Source of the DNA: CAKMMH01 sp927798255
GTDB taxonomy: Bacteria > Bdellovibrionota_C > UBA2361 > CAKMMH01
DNA: 64,000 nt
NCBI GenBank assembly: GCA_034180415.1
Contig: JAXFOK010000005.1
Location: 1 to 64,000 of the forward strand
Direction: 5' to 3'
Shown: one piece after another, positions 9,457 through 17,281 of the stretch
How positions within the stretch are numbered: position 1 is the stretch's first letter
Layout: each line of letters opens with the position of its first letter
Notes under the pieces: generated by a model
The model's input: the letters and a program-made list of their open reading frames with translations, nothing else
The model's database searches: none
Told to the model about the DNA's origin: nothing
Program-made: the position numbers and the translations under genes

Positions 9457-10836
9457 TTATTTAACTAGCTCCCTTAAAAATTTAATTATATCATTGTCTT
9501 TTATAAAGTGATTTTCTTTTATTGTTAGAACATTTTGAGTAAGTGTTTTTAATTCATCTTCGCTTTTTTTGTTTACTATATTTTTAATAAATTCTTCTAT
9601 TGGTGTTGTTTTTAAGAATCTTTCTTGCTTATATAATAAATAAAAAGAAGCAATTGTTTCTTCAAGTGAACCTACACATTCAAAAGGCCTGTGCTCTTTT
9701 AATCCTAATAACTCTAAATAAGTGTTTGTTAGTTCATCTTTTTCTAAAAAATTACCATCAAAAATAGTATTAAGTTCAGTGTCGTTTAAAAATGGAGCAA
9801 ATAGTAAATACACAAATGCACATTTTGGACATATACCGCACCATCTCTCCTTCAGAGGATTTCCAATTCTAAAATTTTTATTACAACTGCTAAAAGATTC
9901 ATAATGTTTTTTGCAATCAAGCTTGTTGCTCGTAAAAAGCTTTGTAATTAAAAGTTCATTTAACGGACGAAGTATACTATAATAATTAAAAGATGGAGAT
10001 ATGTTTTCTTTTAGGTGATTAATAAATAAGTTTTCAAAATCAATTGATTTTGAGTATTGATGATTTACTTTAAAATCTCCAATATAGGCTTGCTCTTCAC
10101 TCGCACTATTTTCTAAAGAAAGCACGATGTCGCTAAAATCATAAAGATAAGAAAGAAGAACAAGTAAAAATGAAATGCAACCTGTAATAGGTACATGACC
10201 ATTAAGCGCATCAAGTTTATTTAATTCAAAAATATTAGGTGAAAGAGTTCTTCTTATATGGATTGAAGGAAGCTCGAAGATTGTTATACACTCTTCAATT
10301 AATGGTTGAGTGTTCATAACACATGTTGTAATGCTTTTTCCTAATTTTTTTAAAATATTTGCAGAAAGAATAGAGTCTTTTCCGCCGCCTATTGGAAGAA
10401 GAGAGCGGGAGGTCAAGTTAACATTAAATGAAGTAGGGGATTTTGTTTCATCATAAGGAAATTTTATAATTTGATTGGGGTCAATGTTGTTTCTAAAGCA
10501 AAATTCTCCTAAGCCATTTTTATAAAATTCATTCCAAAATGAAGTTTCGCTTTTTGTAAGAGTGTAAAAAGGAAGAGCGCAATTTTTAGGACAATAGGTT
10601 TTGTAGTAACTTATACCAAAAGCTAGATGCATATTTTTTAAAATAATATTTAAATAATCATCATTTATTTTTGAAAAATTTATTTTATCTTCAAAGGTTA
10701 ATATTTCCTTAAAATAAATTTTGTCATCTAGTGAATAATAAAGTTCTAGTTCTTGGGTATCTTTATTAAAAATAAATTTATCAAAATTAAATACGTTATA
10801 TTTGTTGGTAAGATTTAATATATCGCTATGTTCCAT
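9457..10836 (-). CDS. murL: MurL, UDP-MurNAc-L-Ala-L-Glu epimerase
   Basis: 459 residues. A nucleotide-binding PP-loop-like motif LPIGGGKDSILS lies near residue 150, and a cysteine-containing segment RWCGICPKCAFVYLLFAP follows in the C-terminal half; both features and the length fit MurL. The known enzyme uses ATP to epimerise the terminal L-Glu of UDP-MurNAc-L-Ala-L-Glu to D-Glu, replacing the need for glutamate racemase MurI. It is the first gene of a two-gene minus-strand unit with murD2. The start ATG is followed by EHSDILNL and preceded by an AT-rich leader with no strong ribosome binding site. The family call is good; function is by homology and gene pairing. Confidence 0.8.
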   Translation of the reverse strand: MEHSDILNLTNKYNVFNFDKFIFNKDTQELELYYSLDDKIYFKEILTFEDKINFSKINDDYLNIILKNMHLAFGISYYKTYCPKNCALPFYTLTKSETSFWNEFYKNGLGEFCFRNNIDPNQIIKFPYDETKSPTSFNVNLTSRSLLPIGGGKDSILSANILKKLGKSITTCVMNTQPLIEECITIFELPSIHIRRTLSPNIFELNKLDALNGHVPITGCISFLLVLLSYLYDFSDIVLSLENSASEEQAYIGDFKVNHQYSKSIDFENLFINHLKENISPSFNYYSILRPLNELLITKLFTSNKLDCKKHYESFSSCNKNFRIGNPLKERWCGICPKCAFVYLLFAPFLNDTELNTIFDGNFLEKDELTNTYLELLGLKEHRPFECVGSLEETIASFYLLYKQERFLKTTPIEEFIKNIVNKKSEDELKTLTQNVLTIKENHFIKDNDIIKFLRELVK

Positions 10837-10868
10837 ATTTATTTTTTTTACATTTTATAATTTTTTTG

Positions 10869-11008
10869 TTAGTCGCCCCATAAAGGGTCGAGATTTACGG
10901 GTATTTCGTAATAACGGGGTAGCTCGAATATGAACCTGAAAAGGCGAATATTCAAGCTACCCCGTTGTATGTAATCCCCCATAGCAAGACCCTGTAGGGG
11001 TCGACTAA
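10869..11008. mobile_element. MITE-like palindromic element with terminal inverted repeats
   Basis: 140-bp element. The left end is TTAGTCGCCCC and the right end GGGGTCGACTAA, inverted copies apart from one inserted A. Inside is a long palindrome: AACGGGGTAGCTCGAATAT (10913-10931) pairs with 10948-10966 with one mismatch around a 16-base loop. There is no coding capacity. Right ends of the same type (GTCGACTAA) occur at about 15.72 kb and, degenerate, at 2331-2337. Mobility is inferred from structure; no transposase is visible in the window. Confidence 0.65.
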
Positions 11009-11067
11009 TAAAAATTTTGCATTAATTAGTATAGAGCCTTTTTACAATTTATCTTATTATATTATAT

Positions 11068-12657
11068 ATGCTTGAAAATTATAATATTTTTTACATAGAA
11101 AATACACAAGCTTTCTTAGCTAAATTTGAAGATCGCGGGTTAAAAGGGGATTTTTATCCATTTTTAAGTGATATTAACAAGATTAAGAATAGTATTAATG
11201 GTTTTATTCCAGTAAAAGATCTTTATGATAAGTTTTCTAATAATAATTTCTTTTTAATAGATTTAAATACACTATTTTTACAAAGTATAAAAGAAGATAA
11301 CAAAGTAAAAGATATTTCTTCATTTTTAAATATAAAAGAAACTATAAATTATCTTTATAAAATGTACTCTGCGCCATATTGCAAAGATTGTAATCAAAAA
11401 GCTCTAAGTTTTAATTTAGATATTTTAAAAGATTTTTTAAAGCAAAATTTAAAAAAGCAAAAAGATGATTTAATGCTTTGCGTATGTAAAAGCATTAAAG
11501 AAAAAAACATTGATGAGCTTACTAAAAATGGAATAGGAAAAGCCATAGTAAATAATATAGTTATAAATATAGCAAATGATACTTTAAAAAATGATACTGA
11601 TGAAATACTAGGTATTTTAAAAACTTTAAAGATTACAAATGAAACATTAGAAAAAGAAAATAAGCTTGAAAGTGTAGTAAATTTTATAAATGATAAGAGT
11701 AATGATGAGTTTTTATTAGTCTTATTAGATAGTAATAAAAAAGTTATAGATAAACTAATATTAAGTAATAATAAAGAATCAAAAGAATATATTTGCCCTA
11801 AATGTCATAAAAAATTTAAACCTTTTTCGTTTAAAAACACCAAAGATGATTACATATATGAAGGGATTTTATATTCTGATATTTGTACAAAATCTTTAAA
11901 TGCTATCTTTAAGCAATTAGAGGGGCTTTTAAATAAAGATTTTGAAGGCAAAGATGTAATAAATGGAGTGTATTTAAGATTAGAAAATATTTTTAAGTTT
12001 AATAAATTAAATTTTAATTTTGAGACTAAAATCACATCACTTACATTTTATGATTATTTTTTAGTTATTTTAGGTATTATATTAGAAACACTTCCTAAAA
12101 ACATAACATTAGTTATTAAAGATATTCTAGATTACTTTGATTTTAAAGATAGAGAAGAAATTTTAAAGAAGATAAGTGAAAATTTTAATAAAGCATGTAT
12201 TCTTTCTAAAAATAATTTATTAGATTCTAAGTTTAACCAAGCTTTTATTTTTAAAGACTTAGAGTTTTTTACTTTAAAAGAAAAATGTGTAAGTAAGAAA
12301 ATTAAGTATGTAGGAGAGGTTAATAATTTATATAAAAAGATAGTAAAGCTTTTCTTAAATTCTTATGATGTTAAAGCTTCAAATTTAAAAGAAAGTGATT
12401 TTTCGATTGCAAAATTAAATTTATTTTTAGATGGAAAGATTGAAAGTAGAGAAAAGCAAAGCGCATTTTTAGAATATAGAGTGCTTAATAAAAATTTTTA
12501 CGAATTGGCAAATTATAATCTTTTTGATTTAAAAAATATTTTTATAGGGTTTAAAGATATTTCAAATGAGTTAGAAAAGCTTTGTGATTTAGGATTAGAT
12601 GATGCGTTTTTGCTTTCGTATGTGTGTGAATTTCCGAGAGTTTTAATGTATTTATAG
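11068..12657 (+). CDS. UvrA-derived protein lacking ATPase motifs
   Basis: 529 residues, against ~940 for UvrA. UvrA landmarks can be followed in order: TQAFLAKF near residue 13 (cf. SAYARQFL), INYLYKMYSAPYCKDC at 93-108 (cf. YDYLRLLFAR...PHCPxC), YICPKCHKKFKPFSFKN at 241-257 (cf. ACPxCG...FSFN), LNFNFETKITSLTFYDYF (cf. GLDYLTL...TLSGGEAQR), NITLVIKDILDYFDFKDREEI (cf. YVLDEPSIGLHPRD), and near the end LEKLCDLGLDD followed by EFPRVLMYL (cf. VGLGY...LSGGEAQR). Walker A loops are absent and both signature and Walker B motifs are replaced, so ATPase activity is not expected. Cys105/108 and Cys243/246 could still bind zinc. The frame is long and intact. Function unknown. Confidence 0.7.
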   Translation: MLENYNIFYIENTQAFLAKFEDRGLKGDFYPFLSDINKIKNSINGFIPVKDLYDKFSNNNFFLIDLNTLFLQSIKEDNKVKDISSFLNIKETINYLYKMYSAPYCKDCNQKALSFNLDILKDFLKQNLKKQKDDLMLCVCKSIKEKNIDELTKNGIGKAIVNNIVINIANDTLKNDTDEILGILKTLKITNETLEKENKLESVVNFINDKSNDEFLLVLLDSNKKVIDKLILSNNKESKEYICPKCHKKFKPFSFKNTKDDYIYEGILYSDICTKSLNAIFKQLEGLLNKDFEGKDVINGVYLRLENIFKFNKLNFNFETKITSLTFYDYFLVILGIILETLPKNITLVIKDILDYFDFKDREEILKKISENFNKACILSKNNLLDSKFNQAFIFKDLEFFTLKEKCVSKKIKYVGEVNNLYKKIVKLFLNSYDVKASNLKESDFSIAKLNLFLDGKIESREKQSAFLEYRVLNKNFYELANYNLFDLKNIFIGFKDISNELEKLCDLGLDDAFLLSYVCEFPRVLMYL

Positions 12658-12874
12658 TAATACATATATGTCATAAATCTTTTTTGAATTATCATTACAA
12701 TTTTATAGATTAAATTAATATAGGTTTTATAAACTTAGAAAAAGATTTAAATATTTCATAGAAAGAGTAAATTTAAGTTTTAAAATATAATTGCAGGAAT
12801 CTATTCAATTAAATATTCAGTAATCACAACAAAAGGTTAAAAGGTTAAAGCAACTTAAGGGAAGTAAAAGGGCG

Positions 12875-14074
12875 CTAATCGAAATATAAATTTAATATTT
12901 TATTTACATCATTATTTAAATCTCTTAAGGCTTGATTCCATGACGCATGTTTTTCTACATATTCTCTTGCATTTTTTGAAAGCTCATCTCTTAAAGCTTC
13001 ATTATTATAAAGCTCAGTTATATGAAATTGCCATTCCATAGGGGATTCTGCAATTAAAATTTCTAATCCACCTTGCACGTTTATTCCCAAAATTCCACTA
13101 TAATTGGTAACTACTGGTATTCCTAGTGCCATGTATTCTAAGATTTTATTTTGCATACTGTTTCCAAAAAATGTTGGGCATACTGCACAAAATGCATCTT
13201 TCACATGAGGAAAAATCTCTTGAACTTTTCCTGTTAGCTCAACATTTTTATACTTTTCAAATAATCTAAAAACATGTGAAGGAGTAACACCAATAATCTT
13301 AAATTTTAATCTTGGAATTTCTTTTAAAATTTCAGGAAAAATTTTATCTAGAAAATACTTGCAAGCTAAAATATTTTGTGTTGAATTCATATTTCCAATA
13401 TATACTATTGTTTGTCCATCAGTTGAGCCTATATAGGGAAACTTTTGTAAATCCACTCCATTAGGGTAAATCTTTATATTGCTAGAATTTTTTAATTCTT
13501 GAGGTAAATATTTTAAAGTTTCCTGAGAAATAAAAGAACATATATTTACTTTTGGTATAATTAAACTTTCAAACGTTTTTTCTCTCTTAGCTTCTAGTTT
13601 ATATATAAATTTTAAAAATTTTAATGGTAAAAACGATTCCTTTTTTGAAAAGTTTTCATAAGATACAGAAAAAGTATCTGTCATTTCTAAAAATGTGCAA
13701 TTGTGCCTAATATCGAGTAAATATTGTCCAGCTCTTGGAAGATGAGCTAAAATCATATCATAGTCATCTTTTTTTTCTGTAAGCTTTCTTAAAAAAACTT
13801 TTGAGAAATAATATGAATGATGAATTGGTTTTTTAGAAAATAATGATAAAAATGCTTGAAAAAGAGATTTGTACTTTGGAAGATAAACTTTATTAACAGT
13901 TTTAAAGAGTAAATATGGCTGATTATAATTAAGTTCCTTTTTGTTCATGCAAAGGCAGAGTAAATCTAAAGCATATTCTTTTGATAACTCTTCACATATT
14001 TTAACAATTCTTAATTTATCTCCTCTATAAGTGGGAAATGGGAAACCTACTGTTAATACTAAAATTTTTTTCAT
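12875..14074 (-). CDS. Glycosyltransferase, GT4-like
   Basis: About 399 residues from the ATG at 14074, where the protein begins MKKILVLTVGFPFPTYRGD, a normal GT4 opening; an upstream in-frame ATG at 14116 would add an unlikely 14-residue leader. The C-terminal Rossmann domain has YIGNMNSTQN, a strand-helix unit ending FKIIG, and the nucleotide-sugar site NKILEYMALGIPVVTN (E-x7-type loop). It probably transfers a sugar from a nucleotide donor to a cell-surface glycan in the cytoplasm. It resembles the exosortase-associated sugar transferases, but the acceptor cannot be read from sequence. It is divergent from the epimerase gene at 14468 across a repeat block. Confidence 0.85.
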   Translation of the reverse strand: MKKILVLTVGFPFPTYRGDKLRIVKICEELSKEYALDLLCLCMNKKELNYNQPYLLFKTVNKVYLPKYKSLFQAFLSLFSKKPIHHSYYFSKVFLRKLTEKKDDYDMILAHLPRAGQYLLDIRHNCTFLEMTDTFSVSYENFSKKESFLPLKFLKFIYKLEAKREKTFESLIIPKVNICSFISQETLKYLPQELKNSSNIKIYPNGVDLQKFPYIGSTDGQTIVYIGNMNSTQNILACKYFLDKIFPEILKEIPRLKFKIIGVTPSHVFRLFEKYKNVELTGKVQEIFPHVKDAFCAVCPTFFGNSMQNKILEYMALGIPVVTNYSGILGINVQGGLEILIAESPMEWQFHITELYNNEALRDELSKNAREYVEKHASWNQALRDLNNDVNKILNLYFD

Positions 14075-14145
14075 AAATTTATTTTTTAAGTATGATTGAG
14101 TTCGTGCTATGTGCATCGCCGAGTTCTAATCCCTCTTGAAAATTT

Positions 14146-14340
14146 TTATTGTTCCCCCCCTTACGGAGGGGCGGCGATTCACGCATAACCGCATAGCCTT
14201 CACAATATTACTTACGCAATATTGTTTGCCTATACGGCCGGCCTCACTTCGTTCGTCCGCATATGCCCTATGTCGCTTCGCACTTCGTGCTCGCTTAAGT
14301 ATGCCCCTTTTCGGGCATTACTATAGTGTATACAATAATA
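14146..14340. repeat. GC-rich palindromic repeat block
   Basis: Series of short palindromes in the gap between two divergent sugar genes: a CCCC/GGGG hairpin at its left end, ACAATATT...AATATTGT, GGCCGGCC, and GCCCC-TTTTC-GGGC at the right end. The 17-mer at 14241-14257 is the exact reverse complement of 2220-2236, so this block is an inverted relative of the repeat upstream of adhE. A 111-codon open frame crosses it, but it consists of translated palindromes and is not a gene. Confidence 0.65.
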
Positions 14341-14467
14341 CAAAAATTCTTAACAAAATTCTAACAAAAAGTTGTTCAAGAACCGTAGCTTTTGTTATTG
14401 AAAAATTAATGATAATATTAATATTAGATTTTAAAAATTACAAGTTAATAAAGCAAATAGGAATTTT

Positions 14468-15487
14468 ATGAGCACAAAATTCGAAGAAGTTAAAGAATAT
14501 CTAAAAAATACAAAAAAATCATTTTTACTTACAGGTGGCGCAGGGTTTATTGGTTCAAATATTTTAGAAGCACTTTTAAGCTTAGGTCAAAAAGTAATTG
14601 TTGTTGATGATTTATCTACTGGATATCAAAAAAATATAGATGAAGTCGTAAATAACGTTGGAGAAAACGCGAAAGATTTTAAGTTTATAAAAGGTGATAT
14701 AAGAGATCACGATTTAATAAAAAATATGCTTAAAGAAGTAGATGTTGTAATTCACGAAGCTGCTCTTGGTTCAGTACCTCGTTCTTTAGATAATCCTATG
14801 TATAGTTTATCTGTAAATGTTGAAGGATTTGTTTCAATTTTAAAAGCAATGACAGAAACAGGTGTTAAAAGAATAGTGTTTGCGTCATCTAGCTCTGTAT
14901 ATGGAGATAATAGTGATGATTATAAAAAGGAAGAACGAACAGGCCGTCTTTTATCTCCATATGCTTTTTCAAAATATGCAGATGAACTACTTTCGGATTT
15001 ATATGCGAGACTTTATGGTATTGAGTATATTGCACTAAGATATTTTAATGTGTTTGGAAAAAGGCAAGACCCAAAAGGCGCATATGCTGCGGTTATTCCT
15101 CTTTGGATTGATTCTATAATAAATGGTAAAAAATGCACAATTAACGGTGATGGAACAACATCTCGAGATTTTTGTTATGTTCAAAATGTAGTACAAGCAA
15201 ACATTTTAGGAGCATTAACAGATAATAAAGATGCTCTTAATAAAACTTATAATATTGCTTTTGGTCAAAGAACATCACTAACTAATTTATATGAAATGAT
15301 AGTAAATGGTTTAGAGTATAATGGATTTAAAAATTTAGATAGAAATCCTACTTATGGACCATTTAGAAAGGGAGATATAAAGCACTCACTTGCTGATATT
15401 TCAAAAGCAAAAGAGTTTTTAGGTTATAATCCTCTTTATTCAATCCAAGATGGAATGAATGAATATCTAGCAAATTTTAAGAAGTAG
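14468..15487 (+). CDS. NAD-dependent sugar epimerase (WbpP/TviC-like UDP-GlcNAc 4-epimerase family)
   Basis: 339 residues, extended short-chain dehydrogenase fold. The NAD-binding motif TGGAGFIG is near residue 23, preceded by a ~15-residue helical extension as in WbpP/TviC. The catalytic residues are visible as SSSSVYGD and YAFSKYADE (YxxxK). RYFNVFGKRQDP and SRDFCYVQNVV are typical of UDP-hexose 4-epimerases. It likely interconverts UDP-GlcNAc/UDP-GalNAc or a uronic derivative to feed O-antigen, capsule or another surface glycan, consistent with the divergent glycosyltransferase next to it. Substrate is inferred. Followed by a repeat block. Confidence 0.88.
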   Translation: MSTKFEEVKEYLKNTKKSFLLTGGAGFIGSNILEALLSLGQKVIVVDDLSTGYQKNIDEVVNNVGENAKDFKFIKGDIRDHDLIKNMLKEVDVVIHEAALGSVPRSLDNPMYSLSVNVEGFVSILKAMTETGVKRIVFASSSSVYGDNSDDYKKEERTGRLLSPYAFSKYADELLSDLYARLYGIEYIALRYFNVFGKRQDPKGAYAAVIPLWIDSIINGKKCTINGDGTTSRDFCYVQNVVQANILGALTDNKDALNKTYNIAFGQRTSLTNLYEMIVNGLEYNGFKNLDRNPTYGPFRKGDIKHSLADISKAKEFLGYNPLYSIQDGMNEYLANFKK

Positions 15488-15550
15488 TATGTGTTTTAAT
15501 AATTTTAGGGTAACTTATAGAGTGTATGGTACCCCATGTCACTTACTTTT

Positions 15551-15722
15551 TGAATTAGGGAACCCCTTGCGGGTCATTACCCCTGAAGGGGGATGCTATG
15601 GCATGCATAGCATGCGGTGCTAGGGGTGTGTGAGGTTGAATATGTGCCGTTAGGTGCATATTCAGCTACCTAGTTGTTGCGAATATCCTCCACAATCTCG
15701 ACCCGGTAATTGGTCGACTAAC
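15551..15722. repeat. Composite palindromic repeat upstream of adk
   Basis: Contains two CCCC/GGGG-type hairpins, the shared core GCATGCGGTGCTAGGG (15610-15625), a palindrome in which GAATATG is separated by GTTA from its inverted copy followed by GCTACCT (related to the arms of the 10.9-kb element), and a right end CGACC...GGTCGACTAA. It is a mosaic of the same modules seen at 2.1 and 10.9 kb. Confidence 0.65.
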
Positions 15723-15760
15723 AATGATTTTTTATAATAATTACAAAAGGAGTATTTTTT

Positions 15761-16327
15761 ATGCGTATAGTAATTTTAGGAGCCCCAGGGGCAGGAAAAG
15801 GAACACAAGCAAAATTTATTGCAGAAAAATTTAACATTGCTCATATTTCAACAGGTGATATGCTTCGAAGTGCAATTGCAAAAGGAACAGAGCTTGGAAA
15901 AGAGGCAAAAGGTTATATGGATAGAGGAGAACTTGTTCCTGATACTCTTGTTTTAGGATTAATTAGAGAACGTTTGCAAGAAGCAGATTGCAAAAATGGA
16001 TTTTTATTAGATGGGTTCCCAAGAAATGTTTCCCAAGCAAAAGCACTTAACGCACTTTTAGAGGAATTAAAACTATCTCTTACTCATATACTTGATTTTG
16101 ATGTTCCAGAAAGCGTTTTGCTTGAAAGAATTTTAAATAGAGCAAAAGAAGGTTCAGGAAGAAGTGATGATAATGAAGAAGTAGTTAAAAATAGACTTAA
16201 AGTTTATAATGAACAAACACTTCCTGTTAGCAATTATTACAAAGAAAAAGGAAACTTTATTACTGTTCCTGCTGGCACAAAGAGCGTTGAGGAGGTAAGA
16301 GAAATTGTGCTTGATTTGCTTAAGTAA
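15761..16327 (+). CDS. adk: Adenylate kinase
   Basis: 188 residues. P-loop GAPGAGKGTQ at residues 7-16, AMP-binding ISTGDMLR and LLDGFPRN, and a short LID (RAKEGSGRSDDNEEVV) without zinc cysteines, so this is the short-form enzyme. It converts ATP + AMP to 2 ADP in the cytoplasm. AAAGGAG sits nine bases before the ATG. It is not in a ribosomal protein operon here: a repeat precedes it and small IF1-like genes follow. Confidence 0.97.
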   Translation: MRIVILGAPGAGKGTQAKFIAEKFNIAHISTGDMLRSAIAKGTELGKEAKGYMDRGELVPDTLVLGLIRERLQEADCKNGFLLDGFPRNVSQAKALNALLEELKLSLTHILDFDVPESVLLERILNRAKEGSGRSDDNEEVVKNRLKVYNEQTLPVSNYYKEKGNFITVPAGTKSVEEVREIVLDLLK

Positions 16328-16653
16328 AGTTTTGTGAAAAATATTAGAAAAATTAAAAAATTTTGATATACTTTATGGCGAATTATGTCTGTGACTTAAA
16401 AAGGATATTTTAGGCAAAGCTAAATGAAAGGGAATTCTTGAGGCTTTGTTAGTTACGGTATAAAAGCAAAATATTATCACTGCTTTAAAATTCGAGATAT
16501 AAAAATAATATTAATTAATCGATTATTGTACTTAATTAATTAGTTATAAAGGCTTTTTAAATATAATAGGAAAAAAGAAGCGATGTCGTAGAAGCTTAAA
16601 ACTTTTGGGAGAAATTTAAAAATTTTTATCTTTTAGATAAGGAGGCTTTAAGG
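16328..16653. other. Intergenic leader before the IF1-like genes
   Basis: About 325 AT-rich bases after adk. No open frame with a ribosome binding site is visible apart from the GGAGG at 16641 that serves the next gene. It contains several short inverted repeats (for example ATTAATCGATTATTGTACTTAATTAAT) but no terminator with a clear T-run. A promoter for the small genes probably lies here; I cannot place it. Confidence 0.4.
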
Positions 16654-16811
16654 ATGACAACAAAAAGGAAAATTATTTCTCTTATTTTAAAAGTAAGGCT
16701 CACATTAGAGAGGATTCTTATTTTAATAAATCTGAACAAGAGCAAATGTTAGAGATTCTCAAGAAGTTAAGAGAGGAAGATAAGAAACCTCGTGTCGATA
16801 AAGCAGTTTAA
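16654..16811 (+). CDS. Small IF1-like protein 1, one-base frameshift after codon 4
   Basis: Tiny gene with a strong GGAGG eight bases before ATG. In the ATG frame it reads MTTKRK and then unrelated sequence. Adding one A in the AAAAA tract at 16662-16666 gives MTTKKENYFSYFKSKAHI followed by REDSYFNKSEQEQMLEIL, about 52 residues ending KAV. The segment EDSYFNKSEQEQMLEILKK resembles the inhibitory helix of ATP synthase inhibitor IF1 (EERYFRAQSREQLAALKK in the mitochondrial protein). The second copy 84 bases downstream has the same leader, start and C-terminus. Homology to IF1 is short and tentative; the shift may be real, slippage-corrected or a sequencing error. Confidence 0.5.
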
Positions 16812-16894
16812 ATAATCAAAAATTTCTTAAAGCAAAAATCATAAAAGCCCAGAATTATGAGTAAAGCAAGATTTTACTTTAAAAGGAGGCTTTT

Positions 16895-17043
16895 ATGACA
16901 ACAGAAAAAATTTCTATTTAAAATCAAAAGGATATCTTCTAGAGGAAGAATATTTTAGGAAACAGCAAGAGAACTTACTAAAAAGACTTGCTCAAAAATT
17001 AATTGTAGTTAAAAAAGCTCAAAGAGTTAAGGCAGCTGTTTAA
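16895..17043 (+). CDS. Small IF1-like protein 2, one-base frameshift after codon 5
   Basis: Paralogue of the preceding small gene. AAAAGGAGGCTTTT precedes the ATG. The ATG frame stops after MTTEKISI. One extra A in the AAAAAA tract (16905-16910) restores MTTEKNFYLKSKGYLLEEE, then YFRKQQENLLKRLAQK and an end RVKAAV, 49 residues. LEEEYFRKQQENLLKRL matches the IF1-type helix pattern. Both paralogues keep MTT at the start and V-K/D-x-A-V at the end, so the ATG is the true start and the shift is in the A-run. If functional it would bind F1-ATPase and block ATP hydrolysis; this is inference from a short motif. Confidence 0.5.
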
Positions 17044-17281
17044 AATTAATTTAGTATTTTTTTATTATTTAGTTTCTCTGCATGTATTTTATAGTTTAAA
17101 AATATTGCCCCATAAAAATAAAACTATAAATGCGTGTCTAAAATGATCAGATTTGCGAATTTAGATTCTTTTAAGATTTTTATCTTCAAACCTTCTACCT
17201 TGTTAATTGCTTAATATTACTATAAAATATAAACATATGTTTTTTTAATACGCAATTACCATGTGTTTTTGGGATAATAGT

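Noticed and set aside
14136..14471. 111-codon open frame between the GT4 and epimerase genes
   Set aside because: It is a translation of the palindromic repeat block (repetitive Arg/Ser/Leu-rich peptide), has no ribosome binding site, and overlaps the start of the epimerase.
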